64,000 nt of DNA from Gentiana macrophylla. Lineage: Eukaryota > Streptophyta > Magnoliopsida > Gentianales > Gentianaceae. Below, piece by piece: positions 32,709 through 45,026 of the stretch. Under the pieces are notes generated by a model. It saw only the letters and a program-made list of their open reading frames with translations, was not told the DNA's origin and did not search any database. The stretch is taken from contig JAOBSW010001097.1 in the NCBI GenBank assembly GCA_026214975.1, forward strand, positions 1-64,000, given 5' to 3'. How positions within the stretch are numbered: position 1 is the stretch's first letter; each line of letters opens with the position of its first letter. Both the position numbers and the translations under genes were made by a program.

Positions 32709-35700
32709 ATCTCCTACTTAGCCTAAAACCAATCACTCGTACACACAAGACCAAGTTGGAACACAAGAATCTCATGCAACACTCGCAACCATCTTTAGCC
32801 GTGAATCCGTGGGGACTCAGACTATCTTCATATCATGCTCCAAATGACCAAGTCAAAAAGAGCCCCCTTAACACACATGAATCCCTCAAGAGGCCTTGGT
32901 CCTTGCTTCAACCAATGAATCCACCACTATATCAGCTATATAGTAAACGTGGAAGAACCACACAAGGTTCAAGAATGAACCTTCTAGATCCATGTACTGC
33001 TTCCTCTGTGCCTCCAAGGCGTATACTGTGTCTTGGATTAGTTATAAAATTTACAGTGATTACTTGCTGAGAACATTTCCAGCACACTACTTCACTTAAT
33101 CAAAGTGGCCGCAAACTCAGACTGTAACTCCCACTCGCCTTCATAAGACTCTGGGTGCATATCTGTATATCTATGTTTATTTGATTCCACGTTTCGATGT
33201 ATTAGGAAACCATCCTTAACTTGCTTAAGGATATTCTCGAAATTAACATCATCTTTCACCTTATCTTTCGGACTAACATTCTAACATAGATAGATCTTGA
33301 GAACATCGGCTAGCAGTATCTCCTATCGCGATCTATGTTAAACTCTTTTAGCATCTCATCTAAATAGGTAAAATATAAACTAGGAGCAGTTAAATCTAAC
33401 ACTATAGATTATTATTTCTAAAAATAAGAACCGCTAATCCAAGTGCTTTCGTAAAGACCTTGAACTACCAAACATTAATAGACTGTGACATGGGGTAACA
33501 ATTCTCAAGAAGGATATGCAACACCTTACTCAAAAAACTGTAACACTCCCACTAACCTTTTGCAAATTAGGCATATCCCTTGTTTTGACTAAATCAAACT
33601 CCTTTGATTATCAAACAAAGAAATTGTCTAGAGAAACTTGTTTGAGTCCATAAATGGATCTCGTGGGCTCGCATTTCATGTTATCGTCTACGAACATCGA
33701 GCTGATTGCCCAACGTCTTCAACACTATCATATAGCCATGTTATGAAGTTATAACAAGCATACTCTGAATACACCCTGTACCCTTAATATGAGCTATAAC
33801 AAGCATACTCTGAATATAGCCATGAGCTATTGACATCATAAAGATAATTACAAGGTTTACACCCCGTACCCTTCAGTCATCACTATAGCCTTATGGTAAT
33901 CATATTGCTATCCACATCAGCCTTTCAGGGACATTCCCTTTAGGTAAGACAGACTAGGTTCACAACCTAGTTATCACTGATGGAATCTAATTCCGATATT
34001 ATGGCTCTTAGACATATCTCTTAATATTGCCTTTCAAACATTCCTTCGTAAGTCATGAGATATTCATTCTTCAAGATGAACGTTCTAGCAGGCTTTTCAG
34101 GCTTGAGGTTATCCACAGACTTATTGAACATTTGTGTGCACTAAGCAGTGTTCAACACCACATCGCTATGTGGCGTCTTGTCATGTTCCTATGGTTGAAT
34201 CTCTCATTGTGGCTCTCAAACTCTTTTGAGATCTTATTTTACTCGCACTTTTTCTTTTGAAAGAGACACTTCCTCTGGAAGTCAACAAGTTTGGAGACAA
34301 ACACCTTTTGCTCTGCAGGCAAGTAAATGATATCTAGCGTACTAGCTAAGATATTCCACAAAGTCACACATGTCATACTAGGCTCCAAGCTTTTCTGACT
34401 TTGCCTATGACAACTTCAAATCATCAGTTAATATAGATTCGACATTATCCCCTTCCATATCTAATATGGAATTTATTCAACCTTATTCTTTGGAACTCGG
34501 TTAAGTATGAGTTTTTAATTAGGGGCACTATCCTAAAACGAGTAAGGGATTCTTTCGCATGGCTTACTTCGAACCTTATCTTATAAAGTGTTCTTTCCAT
34601 TTTAGAAAAACAATCTAATTGCGTATCCAACAATGGCATCCTTCGAGGGGGAATCTTATTCCTTTTCAGATGACTTCTGAAACACCCTCCAGTTATTAAT
34701 TGCTTCAATCCAATTGAAGATTAATTCCTAAGTTTCATTTATCTAATATTCGTACTAGCTCGAACTTTTAGGGCATTCTGAATTGTCGTACTTCAAATAA
34801 GTACATTCAACTATTTCTAAAATAGTCCAAGAGAGATGAACAATTATTTATGGTATAAATTGTCATAAGCCAATAAACATCAATATGTTTAGGCTATAGT
34901 CAATTTTCTAGATTTTATAACCATTTTCATAAAAGGATATTTTAGTCCTCTTTGGATAAGATACGCATAACCCACATAATTCATAATCATATGGTTCAGC
35001 ATCATCAAAATGTCATTTGATTACACGCTTCCCTTCCATAGAGACTATGTCTAGAACAACCACAAAATCAAGGATAATAGCCATATAATTATTTGAGATT
35101 TCATCACTCATATCGACTATATGGTGACAATAATCAAGCATGTTAGATTCAGTGACTGTTCAACCTTATCAGAATAACATTTATGCCTTACAATTGAATT
35201 TGTCCCTTAAATCCTAACGTATAGTTGATAATATGTTCTTCATAAGAACCGGAACATATTAACATTTATTTAGTTCCCTTATCAGTTTACTTGACTCAGA
35301 ATACAAAACTGAAATATCGCAACGTTTGCTTCACTTTTCGTATCTTTGGGTATTCCGTATTTAATATTTCTAACTTAATCACACTCGTAAGATATCATAT
35401 ATCTAAGAATTGACTTGAACTTAGATAGATTCGTCTCAACACACTTGCCTAGAATAGAGACTTCGATGAGTTCTCTTACTTAAGCACTTGCCCTAACTTT
35501 CCATTTTAATCCTTCAAGGTCTTGTAAATATTTCTTAATTTAGTCTTCATAAGATTTAAGAAAAATCACAAGAATTGTCTTCAATTTTCTTTCATAAAGA
35601 AAATCTAACGTTTGTTAAATAGTCTATTTAACCATTTTGAATCATATTCAAAACATGAAATATTTAATTTACTCTGAAGCAATAATGATTAAAGAATGAA

Positions 35701-37520
35701 GTCGATAATTAAATCTTACAATTTTTGAAAAAAACCTTTCGAAAATTCGACATGGTCATCCTTATCCAATCCATCTAATGTTTGAATATGCATCATCCTA
35801 TGACGGAGTGACCCATTGGATATCGTTATGTCCAATATGTGAGCTTCTATTAATAATTAAAGTCTTAGAGGACTTCATCAAATATATAGTCTTCAACTAT
35901 GAAAACGTGATTGCTCGTGTCATTGCTTATTTTAAAAGGATTAAAATTACTTAACCAACTTGAGAACTTTTCTCAAAAGGTAACAGTCATAAATTGGTAT
36001 TACTAATCAAGAATTAAAACATAAATAGAATTTGCTAGAGCTACGACATAAAATAAATATAAAAGAGTGTTGTTGTTTATACATGCAAAATCAAAGATGG
36101 TCTTTGAGATTATGATTTTGCTCCCACTAGTAAACTACTCCCAATTGACTTTCAAGAATTTTCCAAAATTCTTTAGTGGCTGGAATCCTATCTAGTTGAC
36201 TTGATCCTCGACGTGGGCCGATCGACCGAGTCAATTTTGACGGGTAGGTACTTCTTACCAATCGCATCCAACGTGACCTCCAGTGGTTTGACTAGTCAAC
36301 TCTTTGACAATTCACATTGTCTATGTGATAGTCAACCTCATATCTCTAAAATCAGACGGTCGTGATGTGGGCCAATCACCGCAAGATTCTTAATCGAGTC
36401 GTAACCCAAGTATTCATGAGATCTCATAACGACCATATCTCGATAATGACGATATACCCGAGGTAGGTCAACTCGCGACGTGGGCCGATCAGTTAGATCC
36501 GAACAAGGGCTCTTCCTCGTCACTATAATATTGTGAGACATATTTTAACTCTATTTTTGTCGCGGGAGTAATTTTAAATTAATTCACTTAATTAATTTAT
36601 ATTTAATTATGGTCTCATATATTACGTGCATATTACTACAGTATCATATAAAGTAAAATATACACAACATTCCGCTCACAATATAACCGGTATGATTATG
36701 GACTTTTCTTAGGTGTGGTTTCGAATACAAACTGACGAAACCACGGGCCACAGCTAAGGGTAGCCGCATCCACCAATGGATCTTTAATGTGTGCTATCTC
36801 CATGGATCTGTATCAACTTTCTTTTGGTCTTCATAATTGTCTTCAATTTATTTTTACCTAAAAAATCTATCTAATAAATTTTACACCCGCCACACACGGG
36901 GGAGCTAACGGGAATGGGATAAAACAAAAATACTAGGTCACGTTCTTCATAATGACCTATGACAACAATAAAAACCAACAGAAAATAAAGCATTCACATC
37001 TATCCTATTGGTCGAGTCCATGATCAATCGAGGTCCATATAATCGTATTATATGTACTATCTAATCCATACAATCAATTGTGTATAATGAAAGAGATGAA
37101 ATTTAAATTTTAACTACTTGCGTCTTATAGCTTCCAATCAATAAATTAATTAACGATTAATTACTTATAGCTTTAGTCGAAATAATATTAACCATTAATA
37201 ATAAATCGACTTTCAATTTTAATTTTCTAATTTAAAACTATTTTAAATAAAACTAAAATTTCATATACTATGAACTATATTGAATCATTGAGATACACAA
37301 AACAAATTGGAACAGCCACATGTAGCAAAGAAATGACGGAAGTTAAAGCGCCGCCGTTGCCACTCGGCCGAGCCTCCCGCCGCCGCGCCTCCCTCCTTTT
37401 TTTTTTTTCTTTTTGTGTATCCAACGAATCAATATCATGCATCTTTAATTATTTGATTCAATTAACTACGCAATAAAAATAATGCTTATTGATTAACCTC
37501 GAAGACCGCTCTGATAACAC
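32709..37520 (-). mobile_element. Interior of the minus-strand long-LTR element, no gag-pol
   Basis: Read on the minus strand it parallels 51930-57013. Short frames are conserved between the two: 36338-36541 (KSPCSDLTDRPTSRVDLPRV, MRSHEYLGYDS) against 53229-53438, and 34445-34708 (KESLTRFRIVPLIKNS) against about 55015-55215. A motif GAT(C/T)GGCCC recurs at 36490-36482, 36377-36369 and 36223-36215, at the same spacings as in the other element. None of these resembles a known retroviral-type domain. Confidence 0.6.
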
Positions 37521-37605
37521 TGTTAGGAAATCAATCGAGTAGCGCAGCGTAATTTAAAAATTGATTTCCCGATCCTGGATCGACTTCGTTTAAACAATAA
37601 ACATA

Positions 37606-38385
37606 CAGTAGACTCTCCATAAAGTAATAACGTTGGGCCAGCTAAAAAATATTATATTATTGAAATATTATTTAATCGATAAAGTAATAATTTATTATTT
37701 TACATGTATAATAATAAAATATAATTTTATTGAATTTTGTTGAATTTCAAAATTCAAATTCTACATAGAAAGTATAATCAATTGTAAAACTTTTTCTATT
37801 CTCAAAGTCATTTATTGTATAAGTTGTTAAAGTATAATCAATTGTAAAACATTTTCTATTCTCAAAGTCATTTAATATGTAAATGGTGTAATTTCCTATT
37901 TTAATAAGATGATTTTCATCTCAAAATATTCATTTCAAAATATTCATCTTCAAGTACTGTACATACATACAGTACACAATCTTCTACTACTCTTCTTCAA
38001 GTCGTATTTTGGAGCCTGTTTCTCACAAAGAATCAATTAAGGCAGTAATGAAACTTAGTGATTTTCTCCTACAATATGATAGAAGCACTCCACAACTTCA
38101 TAAATCTTTGTAAAAAGTGAGGGATGAGATTCAAATGGATATAAATTTTCATACAAAACAAACAACGGTGGACTCATATTTCACTAAGGCACTCTAAATT
38201 ATTAAAAAATAGGATATTATTACTTTATATATCAGTTGGGACATATATGCGCTAAAATTTAATATTACTTAATGCCTTTATCGAAATTATTACTTTATCT
38301 ATTCGGTCCAAGTCGGGACTGTAAGAATTTATTACTTTACCGAGGTTATAATTTTATCGAGTATTATTTTATCGAGAGTCTACTG
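37606..38385. mobile_element. Pogo-like (Tc1/mariner superfamily) element with TA target duplication
   Basis: It is absent from the partner LTR at the same site (about 30738) and flanked by TA (37604-37605, 38386-38387). Terminal inverted repeats are CAGTAGACTCTC/GAGAGTCTACTG, followed by TAAAGTAATAA-type sequence, like plant Emigrant/Lemi pogo-like elements. An interior plus-strand frame near 38030-38195 reads MKLSDFLLQYDRSTPQLHKS and, after a stop, KQTTVDSYFTKAL. This resembles the C-terminal tail of pogo/jerky-type transposases (-QTT-D-FF-). It is therefore an internally deleted derivative rather than a MITE without coding ancestry. Confidence 0.8.
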
Positions 38386-38909
38386 TATAAGAAATGGAGC
38401 TGTAATATCACCTTGGTTGATCTTAAAGATCGACGCTTTGACCGTCCGGTAGGAGTAGATGTGCGTGAGCCGTGCAAGCGTCCTGCCTCTACCAGTAATC
38501 CACACGAGCACCTCGCCGGAATCCCTCCAAAGATTGCTACTAGAAAAACGTGACTTCTAGAGCGACCTTTTCTCTCTTTATAATCTCTATCGAAGAAGCT
38601 CTCTTATTTTCCATAAGAACAATTAGCTCTTGGAATTATGGTGTACAAAAGAGCTAGTCAATCCTTCTCTTAAATAGAAGAAAGCAGCGCCCCAGATGAT
38701 CTCCCCAACTGCTTGAGATTAGATTCTAATAGATTGATGAGAGGGATAACCTATTCCTAATAAAATAAGGAAAATCCCTTGATTGATTTATCTATTTTAT
38801 TTAATATCTTATATTAAATATTTCCAATATATTGTCAATATCTTATATTGACTATATTTATCTTATTACCATAAATCAATTTACATTATGTATATATATC
38901 ACATATATT

Positions 38910-38913
<4 letters not shown>

Positions 38914-38990
<77 letters not shown>
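38914..38990. repeat. TA microsatellite
   Basis: About 77 bases of uninterrupted TA dinucleotides inside the LTR. The partner LTR has only ordinary AT-rich sequence at the matching place (about 31255-31280). Confidence 0.9.
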
Positions 38991-38997
<7 letters not shown>

Positions 38998-40403
38998 TTG
39001 AAACAAATGTGCACATCCACATCGTAAGTGCAAGTCACGTATGAATGTGTATATATATATATAAATATTAATATCTAATATTAATATATGGTAATACTAT
39101 TAATTAAATTGCACAATCCAAATGTATCTTAATAAACTAGAGGTGGAGCCCTAAATTGCCATAATTTGGCAACCGGAATAAGTTTTAATTAATATAATAC
39201 AATGATTAATTAATTTGCAAAATACATGTATATCATATATATATATACATATTTCGAAATATATATGTATCAATATACATATTTAATTAATCAACATATT
39301 TAATAACTTGTTTTATATTTATTCATAATAAATAAATACCACTATATTAATTTACCACTATAACCTTTATAGTATGAGATAAATTCTTTCCTTATTTGGT
39401 CATCAACTATAACCACATTTTAATCCGACTTGATGTTCATATGTGTGTGACCCGATAGGCTTTCGAATATGTTGGCCGTAGACATAAGGTGCAATTACGA
39501 AAATGTCCTTTCACCTCTAACGATCATTAATAGCGTCTAGCAACACGTCCATGACCCCCAATCATCGGAAGAGTCAATACGTAATGACTACTGCCTTTCA
39601 TGTGCTTAGTTAGCATGTAAATAGAATCCTATCGCTGTAATAATATCTATACAGTCGTACGTCGAGTGTCAAGCATTAACGACCGTATCTTATAATCTGG
39701 ATATCATGCTCTCTCGAAGTAACTCATTTACTTCCACTTTGCAAAGATACACGAGAGTAAGACATTCCTTATAAAAAGGCCCTTTCGGATATTCACCCTT
39801 ATTGTTAGGGTACGTGATTCCCGGATGACCTAACATGTATACTCCGTATGCTTCAGTATCATACCCAATCACTACCGCATGATCGCCCCATGGCTAAGGG
39901 AAACCTCAATAGTGTCAAAGCATGACAATCCACACCGTGATGCCATGTAGACTCTAGTCCTAAGGATACTTAAGAGTGTAAGTGGGTCAATCTAACGTAC
40001 GCATTCTCTTAAACACGTCCACGTACAGTCCTAGTGTCTCTACACACCGACATACGAGATCTATCCCTGCGTTTAAGGACATAAGACATCTAATACGTTC
40101 TAGTCTGTTCGTTCTATCAATACCATGTTTAATAGTACATCAGCCTAGAGACATTTAAGTATGAAACTTATTAAAGTGATTAGAGATCTAATCAACCATA
40201 ATCGCCTATCATGGTTTCTCTATCATAGTTTAATACTAAGGACGTTATTATACAACAATTCATAATTGATTTTTTAAAAGAACAAATATATAACAACATA
40301 AAAGCCATTTATTATATATGTATAATCATAAAGAAATAGTAGAAATGATCTGACCCGGTCAGATCCGATGCAACCCGATTGAGTTTAGGATACTATTTCA
40401 ACA

Positions 40404-40485
40404 CTTGTGATAACGCCGGTTCAACTGGTTGCAAATGCATTACATTAGATGATGGTGAGAGCAATGCAAATACAATTCGGCCTAA
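40404..40485 (+). pseudogene. Cysteine-rich peptide exon 2, copy 2, 3' piece
   Basis: This continues 30452-30653 after the retroelement: DNAGSTGCKCITLDDGE-like, then a 4-base loss (GAGAGCAATGC against GAGAGTAATCAATGC in copy 3) shifts the frame before the C-terminal CKY-like end. One cysteine position reads differently from copy 3. Clearly dead even without the insertion. Confidence 0.75.
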
Positions 40486-41408
40486 GAATGAGCTCAAGAT
40501 CACTCGTTCAATAACCGGGTTCAATTGCAAATGAAACCCCGTTATTGAATGTGAAGGTCTTTTTCATAAAAAGTTTTATTGTAATCTCAGTTTGTATGCC
40601 TTGCGTGTTTTTTTTCCTATTTCCTAATGTCACATGCTGCAAATCTAAAATCACTTCACTTGAGTCTGATTTAATTTTGGTTCGTGTTGCATTCCTAATA
40701 ATAAAAATAGCATTTCTAATTGTTTACATAGGGTCACTTTCAATGAGAATTATTGATTTGCATGTATGTTGCAAAGTTAGACAAATTTGTTTCCTTCCTA
40801 CGAAATTTGATTGGATAATGCTATTTTCATAAATGTTCAGACCGTGACATACACCAAATTCGATGCAAAAGCAAACAAAAAAAACAATAAATCGAGTTTC
40901 GTAAAGTTAAGAGATCAAATTGATTGATATGATTGAACACACACCAATTCTATAACAACAATTAATATCATGTATTTTTACATTATCGATGATAACGTAA
41001 TGTAGTACCGTGGTTGATGACCGGTTCAAATTTTAAATTAAAGCATAATTCACGAGGACTTAAATGAACATCTTACCCATTTTCTTTTTCCAAACATGTC
41101 ATATCCTGACTTTCCCCTTATATCAGTTACGTGTCGAGTAACACGCCGTGTCTCTTTAAAACCTACTAAATGAATAAACTCAGTGTGGGAACATCTTACC
41201 CATCATTTTCCAATAATAAAGCATGTTCTCGGTGTTATGCATTTATCAAACGGCTGCACATACACATAATGTACTTTTTACTCTTTAATAATGCCATGAG
41301 TACCTAAATAAATAATTAAATTGATTAAGTCAAATGGTTTTAATTAATGTAACGCTAAACGCGTATGATACAGAAAATCAGTTTGATCATATCAAATGAT
41401 TTGGTTAC

Positions 41409-41439
<31 letters not shown>

Positions 41440-41605
41440 ACGTTAATGATTTATATAAGAATGATCTAACAATGTTAAAATGATATTGTAATAATTCATA
41501 AGAACTAAAAAGAAAATTTGACGGGGATGAGTGGCTATCCGAGATTGGCCAACAAACAAAATAATAAAAACATAATATTTATATTTTACACGTAGGATCA
41601 CATGT

Positions 41606-41638
<33 letters not shown>

Positions 41639-42174
41639 TGGTCTTTGATAATCAATTCATATTTGATTCATGATCATAGTAAATTTGCGAGAGAATCACC
41701 CACACGCATCCCTAGAAAAATTATTAACACTTATTTTCAAAGATCAAGCCCACTAGCACTATGATCATTTCACTCTTCTCTTATGGATTAACCTAAAACC
41801 TTAATAATATTAGGGGGTATCAACATCCTATTTTTCACTTCCGGCACCACTGTTTATTAATTTCATCAACACAACGATATTTTTATTATCTTTTAATTTC
41901 TTTTCTTTTTTTTGAATTTTATCTTTTTATTTCAAACACTTCAAAAATAATAACACAATTACTACTTATACCATAATGTTTTAAAAAAATATAATTCAGT
42001 CAATAACTATAAAAAATGAATCAATCAACCACCATCTACTTAATCCCTTCCACCGACGCCATTCATCTCCACCACCATCTCCTTCATCCTTTCCACCTTC
42101 CACCACCCATAAACACCTCCCACCATTTCCTACTATTTTCTTTCCACCAGAATAAATTCACTAAAACAGAGAAA
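40486..42174. other. 3' flank of peptide copy 2, then start of the HIPP-bearing part
   Basis: This matches 2906-4230 up to about 41800 (including half of a ~517-bp unit at about 41215-41640). It has a 30-base A run at 41409-41437 and a 29-base T run at 41608-41636. It then joins sequence matching about 6650-6990. A plus-strand frame at 42016-42222 is antisense to the HIPP-like flank and is not considered coding. Confidence 0.5.
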
Positions 42175-42416
42175 AAACAATATATACACCTTCAAATGCT
42201 CGAACTTGCCGAACGACTTTAGATGCACAACCATGCAAAAATATTTAAAACCAACGCATTTTTTCCTCCTCCGCTTCCTCCGCCGCCTCCACCACCGTCG
42301 TACTCTTTCTTCCCATCGTCTTCTCCTCCTTTCTGATCATTATTAGCATCATCTACCTCTTTGTTCTCCTCAACATCATTATTTTCATCTCCTTCATGAA
42401 TCTTCTTGTTCTTCTT
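42175..42416 (-). pseudogene. HIPP-like gene fragment, copy 2
   Basis: Minus strand, after a CTGCAG acceptor (42417-42419): KKNKKIHEGDENNDVEENKE, a charged/poly-Gly linker, then KNALVLNIF in one frame. In the next frame comes MHGCASKVVRQVRAFEGVYI, without the stop present in copy 1. This copy shows the HMA resemblance best (-GCASKV-R-VR-FEGV-). A frameshift separates the two halves and the metal-binding CxxC is lost. The remaining HMA strands, second HMA and CaaX end are absent. Confidence 0.7.
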
Positions 42417-42785
42417 CTGCAAAAACACAGAAAAATCAAACAAAATCATTATTTTCACCCTTCCCTACTATAAAACATCTCATCCGATCCTCTTCCTTTT
42501 GTAAACCCATCTCTCTTTCTCCCTTGAATCAGAAGTCGGCCTTTTCAGAAAAAAAAATTGTAAATCGCGTGCTACAGTCGGGCTGGAGCTGTTATATTCG
42601 ATGAGGGAGGAGCTGCGATTTCCTTATTGGGGGGGAGGAGCTGTGATTTGCCGATAGGGAAGGAGGAGCCCCGATTTAGCAGCATGGAGGGGGTTTTCAT
42701 TTGCAGATGAGGGGGTATTGGATTTGCAAAGGCGGAGGAGGGGCCAGTGGCGGCGGCGGTTACTCGATTTTCGGATTTAGTGATG

Positions 42786-43033
42786 GGTTAAGAAATTTCG
42801 AATTGAGGAGGGAAATGGGGCTGCAATTTATAGATAGGGGTGTGGATTAATATTGTAGCAAGTGGAAGGGTGATTTATAAGTGGGGTAGAAGGGTGATTA
42901 TCCAGGGGTGGGTTAAGAAATTTTAAAATTGAGGAGGGAAATGGGGCTGCGATTTATAGATGGGGGATGGTGTGGATTAATGTTGCAGCAAGTAGAAGGC
43001 TGATTTACAAGTGGGGTAGAAGGGTGATTATCC
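42786..43033. repeat. Tandem duplication of ~120 bases in copy 2
   Basis: The stretch from GATGGGTTAAGAAATTTCG to GAAGGGTGATTATCC (about 42786-42902) recurs at about 42905-43033 with a few changes. Copy 1 has it once (about 7620-7745). Confidence 0.75.
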
Positions 43034-43118
43034 ACATCTATCTAATGAATATCTCATTGTTTCACTGTAGCAACACCGAGGAAAGTGCATGCCGTAACCA
43101 TCTTCGCCACATGAGCAA
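43034..43118 (-). pseudogene. Copia RT scrap at the end of duplicated block, copy 2
   Basis: The minus strand reads HVAKMVTACTFLGVATVKQ-DIH-IDV, the same scrap as in copy 1 (7745-7832) with the same in-frame stop. The stop predates the duplication. Confidence 0.7.
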
Positions 43119-43189
43119 ATGTCGGGAAATTGGTAAATCAGATCACTGCAAGGTGTGATATTTCGTTTCAGGTCAGACTTTTTTCTGAT

Positions 43190-43500
43190 ATTTTTTTTTC
43201 AGGTTCTGCGTCCAAATTTCGACGATTTCATCCAAATATAGATAAAACATCACAATATTCATTATTTTCTGTCAAAATTCACTCACTGACCAAAAATGAC
43301 GGAATCCGTCCAAAATTTGGACGCTCCGTCCAAATTAAGACATATTCCGTCAAAATATTGACGCCTCACCCAAATTTTGGACATATTCCATCTGTTTTGG
43401 CCACGTTAGTGAATCCGTCCAAATTTTGACGGATCCATTTGATAGGCTCGTCAAAATAGAGGACGTCTCATCCAAATTTTGACGGAACCATCAAATATGA
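43190..43500. repeat. Cluster of CCGTC/GACGG palindromes
   Basis: Dyads include GACGGAATCCGTC (43298-43310), CGTCCAAAATTTGGACG (43307-43323) and ATCCGTCCAAATTTTGACGGAT (about 43413-43434). Many partial copies of CCGTCAAAATTTGGACG lie between them. No coding frame fits the pattern. Confidence 0.7.
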
Positions 43501-45026
43501 AACCCTTATCCTGTCTTCTTCCACATTCCGCCCCATTTCACATCATGTTCACTAATTCCGCAGAAAAAACGCATAGAACACCAAAAGACATCAATTTTCA
43601 GAGCAAATTTGGACGATCTCAACCGGAATTCACCATGGTTAATCCTAATCAACAAGAATCACCTACTGTGAGTGGTTTACAGTTTATTAAATTTGGTTAA
43701 TTTTGTTGAAACCCAGAAGAAAAATTGAAAATTGATGTATAATTATGTGAATTTCGTGTTTTATGTTCGATTGGAATTCAATAGTGTTATAGGGTTTAGG
43801 GTTTAGATTCGAATTCTTGTATTGTATGATTATATGTATGATGAAGTGCTTAGAATTCGAAAGGATATGTATGATGCTTAGAATTCAAATGGATATGTTT
43901 GAACATCAATAATATGTATTGTTAAGCTATTATTAGCCTAGGGTTTATGGTTTATTGATGTTCATGTAAAATTCAAAAATTCATGTATAATTTAGAGAAT
44001 TTCATGTTTCATGTTCATTAGTGTGTTATTTTATTGTTGGATTGGAATTCAATTCGTGTATGGTATGATTAAATGTATGATGAGTTTCTTTGAAGTAAAT
44101 TTATTTGTTTATTGGTATTCATGTAAATTTCAATACGTGACAATATGTATGATAGTGTTATAATTTTTTATTTGAATAATGTAGTGTAATTTATGATAGT
44201 GTAATGTATGATAGTATGATAGTAGTATTGCTAATGACTTAATTTTGACCATGAGTAGGACTGATCCCGGGGAGATAAATGCCTTTAGTATAAATGCCAC
44301 TAGTATTGTATTCTTTAGTTAATTTTGAAACTGATTAGTATAAATGCCTTTAGTATAAATGCCCGTAGTATTATATGCCTTAGTTAACTTTGAAAAGTGT
44401 AATATGACAAATTAATGTTGTTTGAAATTACAAGAACAAAAATCTCGAACTGAATTCCTTGGTACGCCTCGGCCAGATGAGGTTCTTAGAATTGCATGCT
44501 TTCCCTAGGGTGTTTTCGATTCTTTCTGATCCGCTGTGTCATGCCTAATCCTCAGGCTTTGTATTGGGGCTCCTGGTAGGTAGTTCGTAGAAAATTTCAT
44601 TAGGTCTGCTCAATAGAGCATCTTTTCCGGTCCCCAGCAGCCTGGTAAATCCTCAGCCGGAAGTGAGGCACCCGTTAGATTGAAAATATAAGTTCTGTTC
44701 AGCTGGCTCCGTCCGGCATCTGTTCTCCTTCGTCATCATCAAGTATTGTATGACATTGGTAAAAACACTATTCTCTTCTTCTCTCACCCTCCCCTCTAAC
44801 GTTACAACAGAACACAACAAAAAACAATGACATTCCGGTTATAACATATTATATATTCATTGTTTATATATTATTCTATATTCATATTTCCACTGTATAC
44901 TGATGTAAATTTATAATTCTTTCACAGATAACAACATAGTGTCCGTTAATTTTGAATTCGGTGGGGAGTGGATATACAACGAAGGAAGCGGCAGATGGTC
45001 TTATAGAAAAGGAAAATTTTATTTGA
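43501..45026. other. No gene recognised
   Basis: An ATG at about 43635 (MVNPNQQESPT) is followed after a few codons by GTGAGTGG, which could be a splice donor, and then AT-rich intron-like sequence with telomere-like TAGGGTTTAGGGTTTAG (about 43791-43807). Bases 44450-44760 have balanced composition and may be a gene fragment. No frame on either strand gives a recognisable protein. Confidence 0.3.

Larger units (their letters stand above)
30654..40403 (-). mobile_element. Long-LTR, apparently non-autonomous copia-type element (minus strand)
   Basis: LTRs at 30654-32708 and 37521-40403 flank a 4.8-kb interior. On the minus strand, TGTTATCAGAGC (37508-37519) is the primer-binding site next to the 5' LTR, and AAGTAGGAGAT (32709-32719) is the polypurine tract. 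Ends are TGTTGAAATAG...TTTCCTAACA in element orientation. The interior is homologous along its length to that of 49989-58862 but has no recognisable gag, protease, integrase or RT. It sits inside the peptide exon of copy 2. Confidence 0.85.
37521..40403 (-). mobile_element. 5' LTR of the minus-strand long-LTR element, carrying an inserted element
   Basis: 2883 bp including the 780-bp insertion at 37606-38385. Without it and its TA duplication, length is about 2.1 kb, like the partner LTR. It contains a (TA)n run at 38914-38990. Confidence 0.85.
29205..43118. repeat. Segmental duplication, copy 2 (interrupted by a 9.75-kb retroelement)
   Basis: Excluding 30654-40403, this matches copies 1 and 3 through the LTR, the peptide exon, its 3' flank and half tandem unit (to about 41800). 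It then jumps to the HIPP-bearing part (about 41815-43118). The SET fragments and the TGTTACTACA repeat are missing. Confidence 0.7.

Noticed and set aside
38832..39044. Ile/Tyr-repeat frame
   Set aside because: A translation of the TA microsatellite.
43130..43429. 99-codon frame across the palindrome cluster
   Set aside because: Its apparent repeats (PNFG, SVK) are produced by the palindromic DNA words rather than by a protein repeat.
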